DNA from: Kaiparowitsia implicata GSE-PSE-MK54-09C
Lineage (GTDB): Bacteria; Cyanobacteriota; Cyanobacteriia; Elainellales; Elainellaceae
Direction: 5' to 3'
DNA: 64,000 bases
Assembly: GCA_019359435.1 (NCBI GenBank)
Contig: JAHHHI010000063.1
Span: 1-64,000 of the forward strand
Shown here piece by piece: positions 7,622 to 17,334 of the stretch. Within the stretch, counting starts at the first letter, position 1. The number at the start of each line of letters is the position of its first letter. Below the pieces are notes generated by a model. The model searched no databases, had not been told where the DNA came from, and worked only from the letters and a program-made list of their open reading frames with translations. The position numbers and the translations under genes are program-made.

Positions 7622-7901
7622 GGAGTGCGATCGCACCTAAACTCATTCAACTCAAATGTTAGAAACCGAGGACAATCTCCACGGTTTCTCCACACTTTCA
7701 TCCCTAAAATTTCTACCGCTCAGCCCTAATCTAAGTCTCTAAGTTGTGTAGGCAAAAAAAGTAGAAATTGACTAAGACTTCGGCATTTCTGTATCGAATG
7801 ATGCAATCATAACTCAACTGCTGAAACTTATCAATCAAACCAACCGAAACTGCCTGATCTACCACAACTGCCAACATTGCTGAGAAGAGGTAGAGCCAAC
7901 C

Positions 7902-9320
7902 ATGAGTGACGATCAATTGCGACTAGAGATGGCGGGGGCGACAGCCCCAGTGATCGAAGAACCGCTCCCTTCATCCCTGTTTCCACCCGTAGATATGATC
8001 TACGGACTGCACGACAAACCACCCCTGGGGCAGGCCATTTCGGCGGCGCTCCAGCACGTGATGGCAGCGTTTGTGAATATCATCGCCCCAGCGTTGGTGG
8101 TGGGCAACGCTATCGGGTTAGAGGCCAGCGATATTAGTTTTTTGATCAGTTTATCGCTGCTCATGTCGGGGGTTTGTACCTTTATTCAGATTCACAAAGT
8201 TGGCCCGGTGGGCTCAGGGCTGCTGAGCATTCAGGGCACCAGTTTTGCCTTTGTGGGCACCTTGGTCACCGTGGGAACCAACGCCGTCGAGGGCGGCAGA
8301 ACACCACTGCAAACGCTGGCCTACCTGCTGACCATCTGCATGCTGGCCTCGTTTATTGAAATCGGCCTCAGCTTCTTTATTGAACCACTCAAAAAGGTGA
8401 TGACGCCCCTAGTCAGCGGCATCGTAGTGCTGATGATTGGCCTCAGTCTGATTCAGGTGGCCATGGTGGCCATGGCCGGTGGCCCCGCCGCTCGCGCTGA
8501 CGGCAGCTTTGCCAGTCTGCAAAACCTAGGCGTCTCCATGCTGGTGCTGACGGTGATTATGGTGCTGAATTTCACCGGCAGCTCGTTCTTGCGCATGTCG
8601 GCGATTCTCATCGGTCTGGTGGTGGGCTACCTGGTAGCCACGCCCTTGGGCATGCTCAACTTTGGCGGGCTATCGCAGCTGTCGCTGGTGACGATTCCCA
8701 TTCCTTTTCGCTACGGGTTTGACTTTGGTCTGGCGGACTTTATTCCCCTGGCGTTTTTGTTTGTAATCACCACCATTGAGTCGATTGGCGACTTAACGGC
8801 GACGTCGATGCTGGTGGGTGAGCCAATTGAGGGGCCGTTGTATCTGAAGCGGGTCAAGGGCGGCATTTTGGGTGACGGGGTCAACTCGCTAATCGCCGCA
8901 ATTTTTAACACCTTCCCCAACACGACCTTTAGCCAAAACAACGGCGTGATTCAGCTGACGGGGGTGGGCAGCCGCTACGTGGGCTATTTCATTGCGGGTA
9001 TGCTGGCGCTGCTGGGCCTGTTCCCGATTATTGGCGGGCTGTTTCAGGCGATGCCCCAGCCGGTGCTGGGGGGCGCGACCCTGCTGATGTTTGCCTCGGT
9101 GGTGGCCTCGGGCATCAAAATTCTCAGCGGCGTTAACCTCAACCGACGCAGCACGCTGATCTTGGTAGCCTCGCTGGGGCTGGGTATGGGAGTTGCCTTT
9201 GTGCCCGATGCGTTGGCCAACACCCCTTACCTGATTCGCGGTGTGTTTTCGTCGGGCATTGCCACTGGCGGCACCGTGGCGCTCCTGCTGAATATGATCG
9301 TTCCCGGCTCGCGCGAGTAG
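7902..9320 (+). CDS. NCS2-family xanthine/uracil permease
   Basis: A 472-residue polytopic membrane protein with about 12-14 hydrophobic helices. It carries the NCS2 (NAT) signature Q-N-N-G-V-I-Q-L-T-G near residue 345 and the glutamate helix (T-T-I-E-S-I-G-D) near 290, both involved in nucleobase binding and proton coupling. The long N-terminus and overall pattern are closer to purine (xanthine/uric acid) transporters than to uracil permeases, but the substrate cannot be fixed from sequence. GAGGTAGAG precedes the ATG. A terminator follows at 9367. Import of purines as a nitrogen source is the likely role. Confidence 0.88.
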   Translation: MSDDQLRLEMAGATAPVIEEPLPSSLFPPVDMIYGLHDKPPLGQAISAALQHVMAAFVNIIAPALVVGNAIGLEASDISFLISLSLLMSGVCTFIQIHKVGPVGSGLLSIQGTSFAFVGTLVTVGTNAVEGGRTPLQTLAYLLTICMLASFIEIGLSFFIEPLKKVMTPLVSGIVVLMIGLSLIQVAMVAMAGGPAARADGSFASLQNLGVSMLVLTVIMVLNFTGSSFLRMSAILIGLVVGYLVATPLGMLNFGGLSQLSLVTIPIPFRYGFDFGLADFIPLAFLFVITTIESIGDLTATSMLVGEPIEGPLYLKRVKGGILGDGVNSLIAAIFNTFPNTTFSQNNGVIQLTGVGSRYVGYFIAGMLALLGLFPIIGGLFQAMPQPVLGGATLLMFASVVASGIKILSGVNLNRRSTLILVASLGLGMGVAFVPDALANTPYLIRGVFSSGIATGGTVALLLNMIVPGSRE

Positions 9321-9366
9321 ATGGCCTAAAAATCCTAGATTCAGACATTAAGATGTTCCTCGAACG

Positions 9367-9401
9367 CAGGGGTCAGGGTTGCCTGACTCCTGTTTTATTT
9401 T
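9367..9401 (+). terminator. Rho-independent terminator after the NCS2 permease
   Basis: CAGGGGTCAGG pairs with CCTGACTCCTG (one G-T wobble) across a four-base loop, and TTTTATTTT follows. It ends the permease transcript facing the convergent histidine kinase gene. Confidence 0.75.
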
Positions 9402-9428
9402 GGATTTTGGCTTGGGGATTGGGCGGGT

Positions 9429-9498
9429 GAGAACCTCGGTTTCTTTGTCACCGATTTAGCGGCATGACTGTGGGGATGGGCGAGAAACCGGGGTTCTT
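9429..9498. repeat. Paired GAAACC/GGTTTC repeat, copy 2
   Basis: GAGAACCTCGGTTTCTT (9429-9445) and GAGAAACCGGGGTTCTT (9482-9498) lie 53 bases apart, as in copies 1 and 3. It sits between two convergent genes. Confidence 0.55.
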
Positions 9499-9740
9499 CC
9501 GTCCCAGCGCTAGGGTGCTGCAGAAATAGCTTGCAAGAACTGGCGAATGGCTGCCCCAACGTCGGTTTCGACCATCAAATGCATCGTTTGAGCTGGTCTA
9601 GGTCAAGATCCCTCAAACCCTCTAACTCGCTGCGATCGCCCGCTCGTAGCCCTGCGATCGCCGTTGATAGACCATCGGCACACCATCTTGCCAGAGTCAC
9701 GTTTCAAAGGGTTGTTCTTATACCAAATTCAGGATTCAGG

Positions 9741-11477
9741 TTACTCCAACGGCAACTGCACCGTGACGGTGGTGCCCTGCCCCTCGGTGCTGACGATGTG
9801 CCAACTGCCTCGGTGTTGGGTGACAACCGTGTGAACAATCGCCAGCCCTAACCCGCTGCCAGGGCGATCGCCCACATTGCTGCCTCGCTGAAACGCCTCG
9901 CGAATAGAGGCTAGGTCAGCAGCAGGAATGCCCCGGCCCCAATCCTGCACGGCCAGCGTTGCCGATTGCCCATCGCTGCTGAGCGAAACCTGAATAGGGC
10001 TGCTGCTGAGGGAATAGTTGCTGGCGTTAAGCAGCAGGTTGGTGAGCAGCGATCGCACCAGCCGTCGATCCCAAAAGGCGGTAATCGGGTGATCTGATCC
10101 ACTAACGCTAATCGACTGGTTCACCTGCAACTGCACCTCATCGATCACCTCCTGGCACAACGTCACCGCATTCAGCAGCACCGGGTGAAACTCCAGCTTG
10201 CCCGCCTCAGCGCGCGTGAGGGTGAGCAGGTCGGAGATCTGCTGCTCCATATGCTGGGCAGTGACCAAAATGCGATGGATCTTGGGCTGCGCCGCACCCA
10301 GCGGTTGCACATCCCCCCGCAGCGACTCTGCCGACAGCAAAATAGTGCTCAACGGCGTGCGCAGCTCGTGGGAAGCCATCGAGAAAAATTTGAGCTTCAT
10401 GTCGCCCAGGATGCGGGTTCGGGCCAGCTCGGTGTGCAAATTGTGCAAAAATAGCGCCAAACTGCCCGTCAGCAGCAGCCCCGTTAGCAGCGTCAGCGGT
10501 GCGCCGTACCCCCGACTCACCCCATAGGTGGCGGCGGGAGCAAACAGCACCTGCCACTGGCGCTGGCCTAGGGTGAGCAGACGGGTGCAGTCTTCGGCGC
10601 GAGGGCACACCACCGCCGGGGGGTGAATTGGTGTTTCTGTGGCAACTACTGTGGCGATCGCCGCCTCATACTGGCCTAAAAACTGTCGTTCTACCCCAGC
10701 ATCTTGGTCATAGAGGGCAAAGTCGATGTCAGCGCTGAGGTCTTGCAGGGCCTCTTCAACCACATCGGCCACGCGAAACACCCCCAGCAAAATGCCCTCA
10801 AACTGCGCTTCGCGAGTAGCCTGATCGGAGGGAATGTCGCCATTGGGATAGAGCGGCAGCACCACCAAAAAACCAAACTGGTCGCGCTGCTCTTGCACTA
10901 GGCGAATGCGCTCGGTGGCTATAATTCTGCCGCTGGCGCGGGCGGGGGCAATGGCGGCGGCGCGGGTGGCGTCAGAGCTAAGGTCGTAGCCCAAGGCCGC
11001 CTCGTTGTTGAGAAAGGGGGCGACGTAGGTGACGGGCACATACTCGGCCCTTTCTCCAGCCCGCTGGAGCTGATTGTCTGGAGAAAGTTCGGTGATTTCA
11101 AAGGTGGGATAGTCTTCGGCCTGGATGCTGGCCTCAAAGGTAGCGCGATCGCCCAGTCGCACCAGCGGTGCCCATTCCAGCGCTTGAATGCCGGGATAGG
11201 TCGCGAGCGATCGCGCCACATACTCGGCAAAGGACTGCCTTGAGACCGGCTCCTCTGATACCCGGTAGTAGTCGTGCAAAAAGGTCAGCACATCGGTATA
11301 GCGGTTGAGGCTGCGCTGCAGGGCCGTGGCTAGGTTCTCAATCTGCTGCTGAAACTGGGTCTGCCGCCGGGTTGCCTCCCACTGGCCCACAAACCAAGCA
11401 GCTCCTACCGACAGCCCCACGCCTAGCCCCAGAGTTAGCCCCATAATGATTGGGTGGCGCAGCGACGGCTTGGTCAT
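9741..11477 (-). CDS. CHASE-domain sensor histidine kinase
   Basis: The 578-residue protein has a transmembrane helix at about 11-30, an extracytoplasmic CHASE domain (about 70-290, with Y-P-G-I-Q-A-L-E-W-A-P typical of the family), a second transmembrane helix at about 328-347, and a kinase core. The H-box S-H-E-L-R-T-P-L puts the phosphorylated histidine at 370. N (L-L-L-N-A-S-N-Y), G1 (W-G-R-G-I-P) and G2 (G-S-G-L-G-L-A-I-V) boxes follow. CHASE domains sense small organic ligands such as cytokinin-like or amino-acid-derived compounds. The partner regulator is not adjacent; the OmpR-type regulator at 6944 is one candidate. Confidence 0.9.
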   Translation of the reverse strand: MTKPSLRHPIIMGLTLGLGVGLSVGAAWFVGQWEATRRQTQFQQQIENLATALQRSLNRYTDVLTFLHDYYRVSEEPVSRQSFAEYVARSLATYPGIQALEWAPLVRLGDRATFEASIQAEDYPTFEITELSPDNQLQRAGERAEYVPVTYVAPFLNNEAALGYDLSSDATRAAAIAPARASGRIIATERIRLVQEQRDQFGFLVVLPLYPNGDIPSDQATREAQFEGILLGVFRVADVVEEALQDLSADIDFALYDQDAGVERQFLGQYEAAIATVVATETPIHPPAVVCPRAEDCTRLLTLGQRQWQVLFAPAATYGVSRGYGAPLTLLTGLLLTGSLALFLHNLHTELARTRILGDMKLKFFSMASHELRTPLSTILLSAESLRGDVQPLGAAQPKIHRILVTAQHMEQQISDLLTLTRAEAGKLEFHPVLLNAVTLCQEVIDEVQLQVNQSISVSGSDHPITAFWDRRLVRSLLTNLLLNASNYSLSSSPIQVSLSSDGQSATLAVQDWGRGIPAADLASIREAFQRGSNVGDRPGSGLGLAIVHTVVTQHRGSWHIVSTEGQGTTVTVQLPLE

Positions 11478-12178
11478 ACAGCACCGAAAGAAAGACGATT
11501 TATGCTCCCCAATGCAGCTATTCTCAGCCTGCCGTTAAGGGTACGCCTAGCCTCGCCTACAGCCGCGTTGCTCGACAGATACGGGTACGGGCGAACGGGA
11601 TGCGATCGCCTGATTGTCATCCCGTTCCTAGATAGCGTGATCAACCCCTCCCAAGACATTCTTTCCAACCCTCTTACTCAATTCAAACTAACTCAATTCA
11701 AACTAAACCGTAGATACCGAACCACGTCCCGGCAATGTCCCGGCATGTCCCGGCAATAGAGATACTAAATTCTAGTCTATGTTTTTGTAGCCGAGGATGA
11801 CGGGGTGAGCTGTGGAGCGATTAGCTGACGGGCGATCGCCCCTATAAGCTGCCAAGGCAAAGGATGCGCTGACCCTTCGTCCTCGACAGCCGCAGCGGTC
11901 AAGTATCACTTTATACAATTAATCCCAATCTTGCCATGTGCGATACAGAAAAACTATTAGCCTGAAACGATATGTTTCGTTTTGTTAATAGCAGTAACTC
12001 AGCCTTTTTATGGGCCATAAATCAAACAATATCTTTCCTATGGGAGGCTCATAAATCAAAGATTAGATAATCTCTCTCCAATGGGAGGCTCATAAATAGA
12101 AAGTGATCGTATTAAATGATGAGTAAGCTTCAAACTTTAAGCCATCGTTTAAATACTAGTTAATTGTGGAGATTTGTT
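11478..12178. other. Gene-free stretch between kinase and glycosyltransferase
   Basis: This region of 700 bases contains no convincing gene. The left part holds the divergent upstream region of the kinase. The right part carries the ATGGGAGGCTCATAAAT repeats listed separately and becomes AT-rich before the glycosyltransferase. Confidence 0.5.
12010..12103 (+). promoter_or_regulatory. Three spaced repeats upstream of the glycosyltransferase
   Basis: ATGGGAGGCTCATAAAT occurs at 12040 and 12081, and a shorter form (ATGGGCCATAAATCA) at 12010. The starts are 30 and 41 bases apart, close to whole helical turns. They end about 75 bases before the ATG at 12179, so a multi-site operator or activator region is likely. 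Confidence 0.4.
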
Positions 12179-13297
12179 ATGCGGATCGCCCAGATTGCTC
12201 CTCTTTGGGAAAGAGTGCCGCCCCCTGCCTATGGCGGTACAGAACTTGTCGTGGGATTGCTGACAGACGAACTGGTTCGAAGAGGTCACGACGTTACGCT
12301 GTTCGCATCAGGTGATTCTGTTACATTAGCTAAGCTAAAATCTATTCATCCTAGAGCTTTGCGCCTTGATCCATCAGTTCAAGAAGGCACCATTTATGAC
12401 ATGCTGCATTTGAGTACAGCCTATGGAGAAGCGAGTGAATTTGATGTTATTCATTCTCACATGGGTTGTCTTGCACTCCCTTATGCCAAGCTCGTAAAAA
12501 CACCAACAGTTCACACCCTGCATGGTATTTTTACACCTGACAATCACAAAATGTTTTTCCATGCTAGAGACCTCAACTATGTCAGCATTTCAAATTCTCA
12601 GCGAGAACCTGCTCCATACTTGAATTACGTAGCCACGGTATATAACGGTATTGAAGTCAACAATCACAAATTCTTTCCAACACCAGATGAGCCACCCTAT
12701 TTAGCTTTTTTGGCGCGGATCTCTCCTGAAAAAGGCCCGCAACATGCAATCTCTATTGCTCGTGAGACGGGAATACCTCTTAAGATGGCAGGTAAGATTG
12801 ATGCCGTAGATGTAGAGTTTTTTGAGAATGAAATTAAGCCTCAAATTGATGGCCAACACATTCAATTCTTAGGTGAATTTAACCATGAACAAAAGAATGA
12901 ACTGATGGGGCGGGCGATCGCAACACTCTTGCCGATCACGTGGCGCGAGCCATTTGGCCTGGTTATGGTTGAGTCAATGGCCGCTGGAACCCCAGTCATA
13001 GCAATGCATCTAGGGTCAACCCCAGAAGTAGTGGAACCTGGTGTATCTGGCTTTTTGTGCGATACGGTTGCAGACTGCATAGAAGCTGTAGGCCGCATTC
13101 AAACCATTGACCGCACTGAATGCCGCAATTATGTCTCTCGCCGTTTTGATGTTAGCCAAATGATAGACGGGTATGAGGCAGTTTATCAGCAAGTGGTTGC
13201 AGCGCGGCATGATTATAGCGAATCGGTTTTTCTTGAACTAAGCAACGGGTTAAACAACACTGGGTTAAACAACTCTGAAATTTCGATTTCAGTTTGA
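12179..13297 (+). CDS. Glycosyltransferase family 4
   Basis: The 372-residue protein is a GT-B-fold retaining glycosyltransferase. It begins M-R-I-A-Q-I-A-P-L-W with the glycine-rich Y-G-G-T-E loop. The C-terminal domain has R-I-S-P-E-K-G, the E-x7-E-type motif around E-P-F-G-L-V-M-V-E-S-M-A, and G-T-P-V-I-A. I chose the ATG at 12179 because the conserved fold starts there; a GTG at 12164 is also in frame. The last 40 residues are a serine/asparagine-rich tail with repeated G-L-N-N. It precedes an amylo-alpha-1,6-glucosidase gene, suggesting a joint role in glucan or compatible-solute metabolism. Donor and acceptor are unknown. Confidence 0.85.
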   Translation: MRIAQIAPLWERVPPPAYGGTELVVGLLTDELVRRGHDVTLFASGDSVTLAKLKSIHPRALRLDPSVQEGTIYDMLHLSTAYGEASEFDVIHSHMGCLALPYAKLVKTPTVHTLHGIFTPDNHKMFFHARDLNYVSISNSQREPAPYLNYVATVYNGIEVNNHKFFPTPDEPPYLAFLARISPEKGPQHAISIARETGIPLKMAGKIDAVDVEFFENEIKPQIDGQHIQFLGEFNHEQKNELMGRAIATLLPITWREPFGLVMVESMAAGTPVIAMHLGSTPEVVEPGVSGFLCDTVADCIEAVGRIQTIDRTECRNYVSRRFDVSQMIDGYEAVYQQVVAARHDYSESVFLELSNGLNNTGLNNSEISISV

Positions 13298-13467
13298 GAG
13301 AGCTAGCGAATGAAATCCGAAATTTAAGCATTAGAGGCATAAAAAATTACTTTAATAGCTAAGTTTTGGATTTTTATGAGTTCACTAGCTTCAAGGTCTA
13401 ATCCTGATTGACTGATATGTCTTTTCTACAGATTAGGTTTAACAACGGAGAAATCAATCTCTAGCTC

Positions 13468-13514
13468 TCTCTCATAGGGTGCGGTTACACTTAGTCGACC
13501 CAACCTATGAGAGA
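13468..13514. repeat. 11-bp inverted repeat between the two glucan genes
   Basis: TCTCTCATAGG (13468-13478) and CCTATGAGAGA (13504-13514) are perfect inverted copies 25 bases apart. GGGT/ACCC pairs extend the match inwards. It lies 80 bases before the glucosidase start and could be an operator or a small mobile-element relic. Confidence 0.4.
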
Positions 13515-13596
13515 ATCACAGCGTCAGGAGTTTTATCGGCTGAGCAGGGTTTGACTTTTGCTGAGTGTTGTTTAGTGATTATCTTAGGTGCATATT

Positions 13597-15942
13597 ATGT
13601 CAGCTTCTCCAGATATTATTGAACTAGACGGCAAAATCTATATTCCTGCCAATCAGCTACAAATTCCTGAGTGGGGCTGCGTTAGCACTCGCGACACGCA
13701 AGAAACGACGTTAACTTTAAAGGACGATGACTTATTCTTGATTACCGATACGCTAGGCAATATTTCTGGTTGCCTTGGGGATGGTGAAATCGGCAGTATG
13801 GGGCTATTTTGTCGCGATACTCGGTTTTTGAGCCGCCTAGAGCTGCAAATTGAAGGGCGGGTTCCTATTTTATTAAATAGCGATGCAAAAAAAGGGTTTT
13901 CCCTTTCTGTGCTTTGCGCTAATCCCACTATTGATAATCACCGCATTCCAGCTGAAACAATCAGCATTGCACGCGAAATCGTTTTAAACGGAGGCCTATT
14001 TGAAGAGCTGACGCTAACGAACTATAGCCAAGAGCCCGTCACGTTTGAGTTGAGTCTGAGTTTTGATGCGGATTTTATGGATTTATTCGAAATTCGAGGT
14101 GTCAAGCGCAACCAGCGTGGGCGCTTGTTGCGGCGGGTTTTGGCTAGTAATGAGCGATCGCACCCCACCAGCGATTCTAAAACTACCGCTGCTAAAGACG
14201 AGTCAAGCAATCCTTCTCCGTCTGATCTAAGTTCGTATGATCTCTATACCTCAACCTCAGATTTAGCGCTTACCTATGAAGGGTTAGATGGCGCGATGAT
14301 GGAATCACAGATACAGTTTTTGCATCGATTACCCGATTCGTTTAAAGGCTATACCGCGATTTGGCAGCTAGAGCTTGCGCCTCATGCGACAGAGCGCTTG
14401 GGCTATCGGCTCACGATGCTAGAAAACAATCATCCCGTTTCGATTGTGAGCGTGCCAACGACGCTAACTCAAGCAAAAGCAGCAGAGCTTTTAGAGGAGC
14501 TTGAATGGCACACTTCGATCACACAAATCCGTACAGACAATCGCGCATTTAATCAAATCATCAAACAAGCTGAGCGAGATATTTACTTGCTGCGGCAGAC
14601 CTTTGCTCAAGGCCAAATCTTGTCAGCCGGGGTGCCTTGGTTTTGTACCCTATTTGGCAGAGACTCCATCATCGCGGCGTCCCAGACGCTGATTCTCGAT
14701 CCTGTAATCGCAAGAGAAACGCTAACTGTATTAGCCCGCTATCAAGGCAAAGCTACGAATGATTGGACAGAGGAAGAGCCAGGGAAGATATTGCATGAGA
14801 TGCGACTAGGCGAAATGGCGCGCTGCAATGAAGTGCCTCATACGCCGTATTACGGCACCATTGATGCAACGCCGCTCTGGCTGATGCTCTACGCCGAGTA
14901 CTACGCTTGGACCCACGACCAAGAAACCTTAGACAAGCTTTGGGAACCCGCCTTAGCCGCAATGGCATGGATTGATCAGGCCTGTAAAGAAACGGGTTAT
15001 CTTAGCTACAACCGACGGTCTAAGCGAGGTCTTGCCAATCAAGGGTGGAAAGATTCAGATAATTGCATTGTGAATCGATATGGAGAACAGGCTAAAGGGG
15101 CGATCGCCCTTTGTGAAGTCCAAGCCTATGTCTACGCTGCGAAACATCGCATGAGCGAAATTGCCACTCTGAAAAAACGCGTTGACTTGGCTGAGCGCTG
15201 GCAAGAAGAGGCCAGAGCACTCAAAACTCGATTCAATCGCGACTTTTGGATACCGGATCTAGACTATTGCGCCTTGGCACTAGACGGAGAAGGCAAACCC
15301 GTAGACAGCATCACGTCTAACCCAGGGCATTGCCTGAATGTGGGCATTTTGTCGCCAGAGCGCGCCCAGAGTGTTGCAGAACGCCTGAAAGCGCCTGATA
15401 TGTTTAGCGGGTGGGGCATTCGGACTCTGAGCAGCTTGTCGCCTGCGTATAACCCCATGGGGTATCACCTTGGCTCAGTGTGGCCCCACGACAATAGCCT
15501 AATTGCCTTGGGTCTGCGATCGCTCGGTGAAGTTGATCAAGCGTTGGAGGTAGCTCAGGGGCTATTTGATATGACCATGCGGCAACCCTACCATCGCCCA
15601 CCGGAATTATTCTGTGGTCATGAACGCAGTGGTGAAGGAGAACCGATTCGGTACCCGGTCGCCTGTACGCCGCAAGCCTGGGCAACAGGCACCATTTTTC
15701 AACTCATTCAAATGATGGTTAATTTGGTGCCCGATGCGCCAGGCAATCATTTGAGGATTATTGACCCGGCATTGCCTGACTTGATTCACCATGTGTCATT
15801 AAAAAACCTCCGCGTCGGTTCTACGCTGTTGGATGTAGAATTTTCGCGAGAAGGGGATTCTCGCCCTGAGCATTCCGATGATGTGACAGCTTGTCGGGTG
15901 ATTCGCAAGCGGGGCAACCTCCGCGTTGTGATTGAAGCATAA
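13597..15942 (+). CDS. Amylo-alpha-1,6-glucosidase (glycogen-debranching type)
   Basis: The 781-residue protein has the N-terminal beta-sandwich of bacterial debranching-type enzymes (L-F-C-R-D-T-R-F-L-S near residue 70) and a C-terminal (alpha/alpha)6 glycoside hydrolase barrel from about residue 310. The barrel holds the conserved G-V-P-W-F-x-x-L-F-G-R-D-S stretch and W-K-D-S near 485-490. It should hydrolyse alpha-1,6 branches or related alpha-glucosides. The start is taken at the ATG at 13597; a GTG three codons earlier is also possible. It follows a GT4 gene in the same direction, an arrangement I recall from other cyanobacteria. A MITE-like element begins 16 bases after the stop. Confidence 0.85.
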   Translation: MSASPDIIELDGKIYIPANQLQIPEWGCVSTRDTQETTLTLKDDDLFLITDTLGNISGCLGDGEIGSMGLFCRDTRFLSRLELQIEGRVPILLNSDAKKGFSLSVLCANPTIDNHRIPAETISIAREIVLNGGLFEELTLTNYSQEPVTFELSLSFDADFMDLFEIRGVKRNQRGRLLRRVLASNERSHPTSDSKTTAAKDESSNPSPSDLSSYDLYTSTSDLALTYEGLDGAMMESQIQFLHRLPDSFKGYTAIWQLELAPHATERLGYRLTMLENNHPVSIVSVPTTLTQAKAAELLEELEWHTSITQIRTDNRAFNQIIKQAERDIYLLRQTFAQGQILSAGVPWFCTLFGRDSIIAASQTLILDPVIARETLTVLARYQGKATNDWTEEEPGKILHEMRLGEMARCNEVPHTPYYGTIDATPLWLMLYAEYYAWTHDQETLDKLWEPALAAMAWIDQACKETGYLSYNRRSKRGLANQGWKDSDNCIVNRYGEQAKGAIALCEVQAYVYAAKHRMSEIATLKKRVDLAERWQEEARALKTRFNRDFWIPDLDYCALALDGEGKPVDSITSNPGHCLNVGILSPERAQSVAERLKAPDMFSGWGIRTLSSLSPAYNPMGYHLGSVWPHDNSLIALGLRSLGEVDQALEVAQGLFDMTMRQPYHRPPELFCGHERSGEGEPIRYPVACTPQAWATGTIFQLIQMMVNLVPDAPGNHLRIIDPALPDLIHHVSLKNLRVGSTLLDVEFSREGDSRPEHSDDVTACRVIRKRGNLRVVIEA

Positions 15943-15957
15943 GCCCCGTCCAGGCAG

Positions 15958-16067
15958 TTTCGGCGTTGCTGAATACGAGTATGAATTCAAGCATTAATGG
16001 ATCTGCGTACGGGCGCATGGCTGTGCGCCCGTACGCAGATCCATGCTGTCATTCAACAATGCCGAAA
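15958..16067. mobile_element. MITE-like element with a perfect 21-bp stem
   Basis: An inner stem of 21 perfect base pairs (15997-16017 with 16024-16044) closes a six-base loop. Outer arms TTTCGGCGTTGCTGAAT (15958-15974) and ATTCAACAATGCCGAAA (16051-16067) are inverted copies with two mismatches. There is no coding sequence. The structure suggests a non-autonomous element or the remains of an insertion sequence. Confidence 0.55.
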
Positions 16068-16094
16068 ATTCTTTGCCAGAGATGCCCTCAGTAG

Positions 16095-16150
16095 CCTGAG
16101 TTCGGGATAAGCGCAAACCCTATTAACCCGAACTGAAGTTAAGTATGATG
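16095..16150. repeat. CCTGAGTTCGGGATA inverted repeat
   Basis: CCTGAGTTCGGGATAAG is followed by TTAACCCGAACTGAAGTT, an imperfect inverted copy. The same 15-mer occurs on the other strand at 45653-45667, so this is a dispersed repeat. It lies directly after the MITE-like element. Confidence 0.5.
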
Positions 16151-16219
16151 CACACGCTGCCGCCTTGACTCTCAACGCTAATCAGGCATACTAAGTGCAA
16201 GAGACCGAGGACAAGAGTG

Positions 16220-17269
16220 ATGGCATCTCCAACAAAGTCTGAAACCGTGCCTAAGGCAATGCAGAGCACCTACGACAGCATTGTGTTGATAACCAATGCC
16301 TTTGCCAAAGAGCATCTGAATGATGAGTATGCTCAGATGATTCGCTATGCTACCGCAGCACTCTGCCGCAAGCGCCTCTCGCCGTTAGCCTCAGGGCGAG
16401 CTAAAACCTGGGCCTGCGGCATTACTCATGCCATTGGCATGGTCAACTTCCTCTATGACTCGTCTCAGCAACCTCACATTAGCGCGGGCGATTTGTATAA
16501 AGCCTTTGGAGTGAGTGCCAGCTCTGGCGGAGCTAAGTCTAAGCTGGTGCGGGATGTGCTGGATATGCACCAGATGGATCCCGATTGGACTGTGCCCAGC
16601 AAGATGAGCGGCAATCTAATGGCGTGGATGATTATGGTCAACGGCATGATTGTAGATGCTCGAACTGCACCCCGCCCAATTCAAGAAATCGCCTATGCGC
16701 AGGGGGCGATTCCCTATATTCCAGATGAGAAAGGCAACCCCCTCGACGTCGCTCAACTCGACGCGCCCATGGCCGCACCACCCGCAGAACCGGCATCGCC
16801 CAATACTTTGTATCGGCTAACAGCATATTTGATTGGTGGCCCCGTCTCTGAAGCGTTTATTAAAGAAAATCCGACTATATCCCGCTGTATTGCCATTAAA
16901 GGCAACAACACGCTGGCCGATCTGCATCGTATTTTGTTTGAAGCGTACGACCGGGAAGAAGAACACCTCTACGAGTTTCAGATTGGGGGAACGGGGCCAT
17001 CGGACCCAGCCGCTAGGCGCTATCAGCCAAAGATGCCAGGCTCTCGGCTAGAGAAGGGAGTGAAAGATGCAGCCAAGGCGGCGATCGCCACACTAGGGCT
17101 CACAGAAGGTCAACCCTTTGGGTACACCTTTGACTTTGGGGATGATTGGTGGCATCAGATTGATGTAGATGCGATCGCCCCCGATGCTCCCAAAGGCACC
17201 TATCCTCAGATCACTGAACGGGTCGGCAACAGCCCACCCCAGTATGCTGATCTTGAAACATCGATCTAA
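16220..17269 (+). CDS. DUF6398 and pRiA4b ORF-3-like fusion protein
   Basis: The 349-residue protein has two parts. Residues 10-130 form an alpha-helical domain found with this family (A-x-x-L-C-R-K-R-L-S-P-L-x-x-G-R), including K-A-F-G-V-S near 92. Residues 190-349 match the plasmid pRiA4b ORF-3-like domain, with the signature Y-E-F-x-I-G-G, then Y-T-F-D-F-G-D-D-W-W-H near 310. These proteins are widespread on plasmids and in accessory DNA but have no proven function. GTG at 16217 is directly before the ATG chosen here. It is convergent with acs. Confidence 0.75.
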   Translation: MASPTKSETVPKAMQSTYDSIVLITNAFAKEHLNDEYAQMIRYATAALCRKRLSPLASGRAKTWACGITHAIGMVNFLYDSSQQPHISAGDLYKAFGVSASSGGAKSKLVRDVLDMHQMDPDWTVPSKMSGNLMAWMIMVNGMIVDARTAPRPIQEIAYAQGAIPYIPDEKGNPLDVAQLDAPMAAPPAEPASPNTLYRLTAYLIGGPVSEAFIKENPTISRCIAIKGNNTLADLHRILFEAYDREEEHLYEFQIGGTGPSDPAARRYQPKMPGSRLEKGVKDAAKAAIATLGLTEGQPFGYTFDFGDDWWHQIDVDAIAPDAPKGTYPQITERVGNSPPQYADLETSI

Positions 17270-17334
17270 TCACCCTCAGTTCGAGTTAAGAGGTTTTTAG
17301 CATCGCTGCCCGAAACGCGGGCAATACGGCTTAA

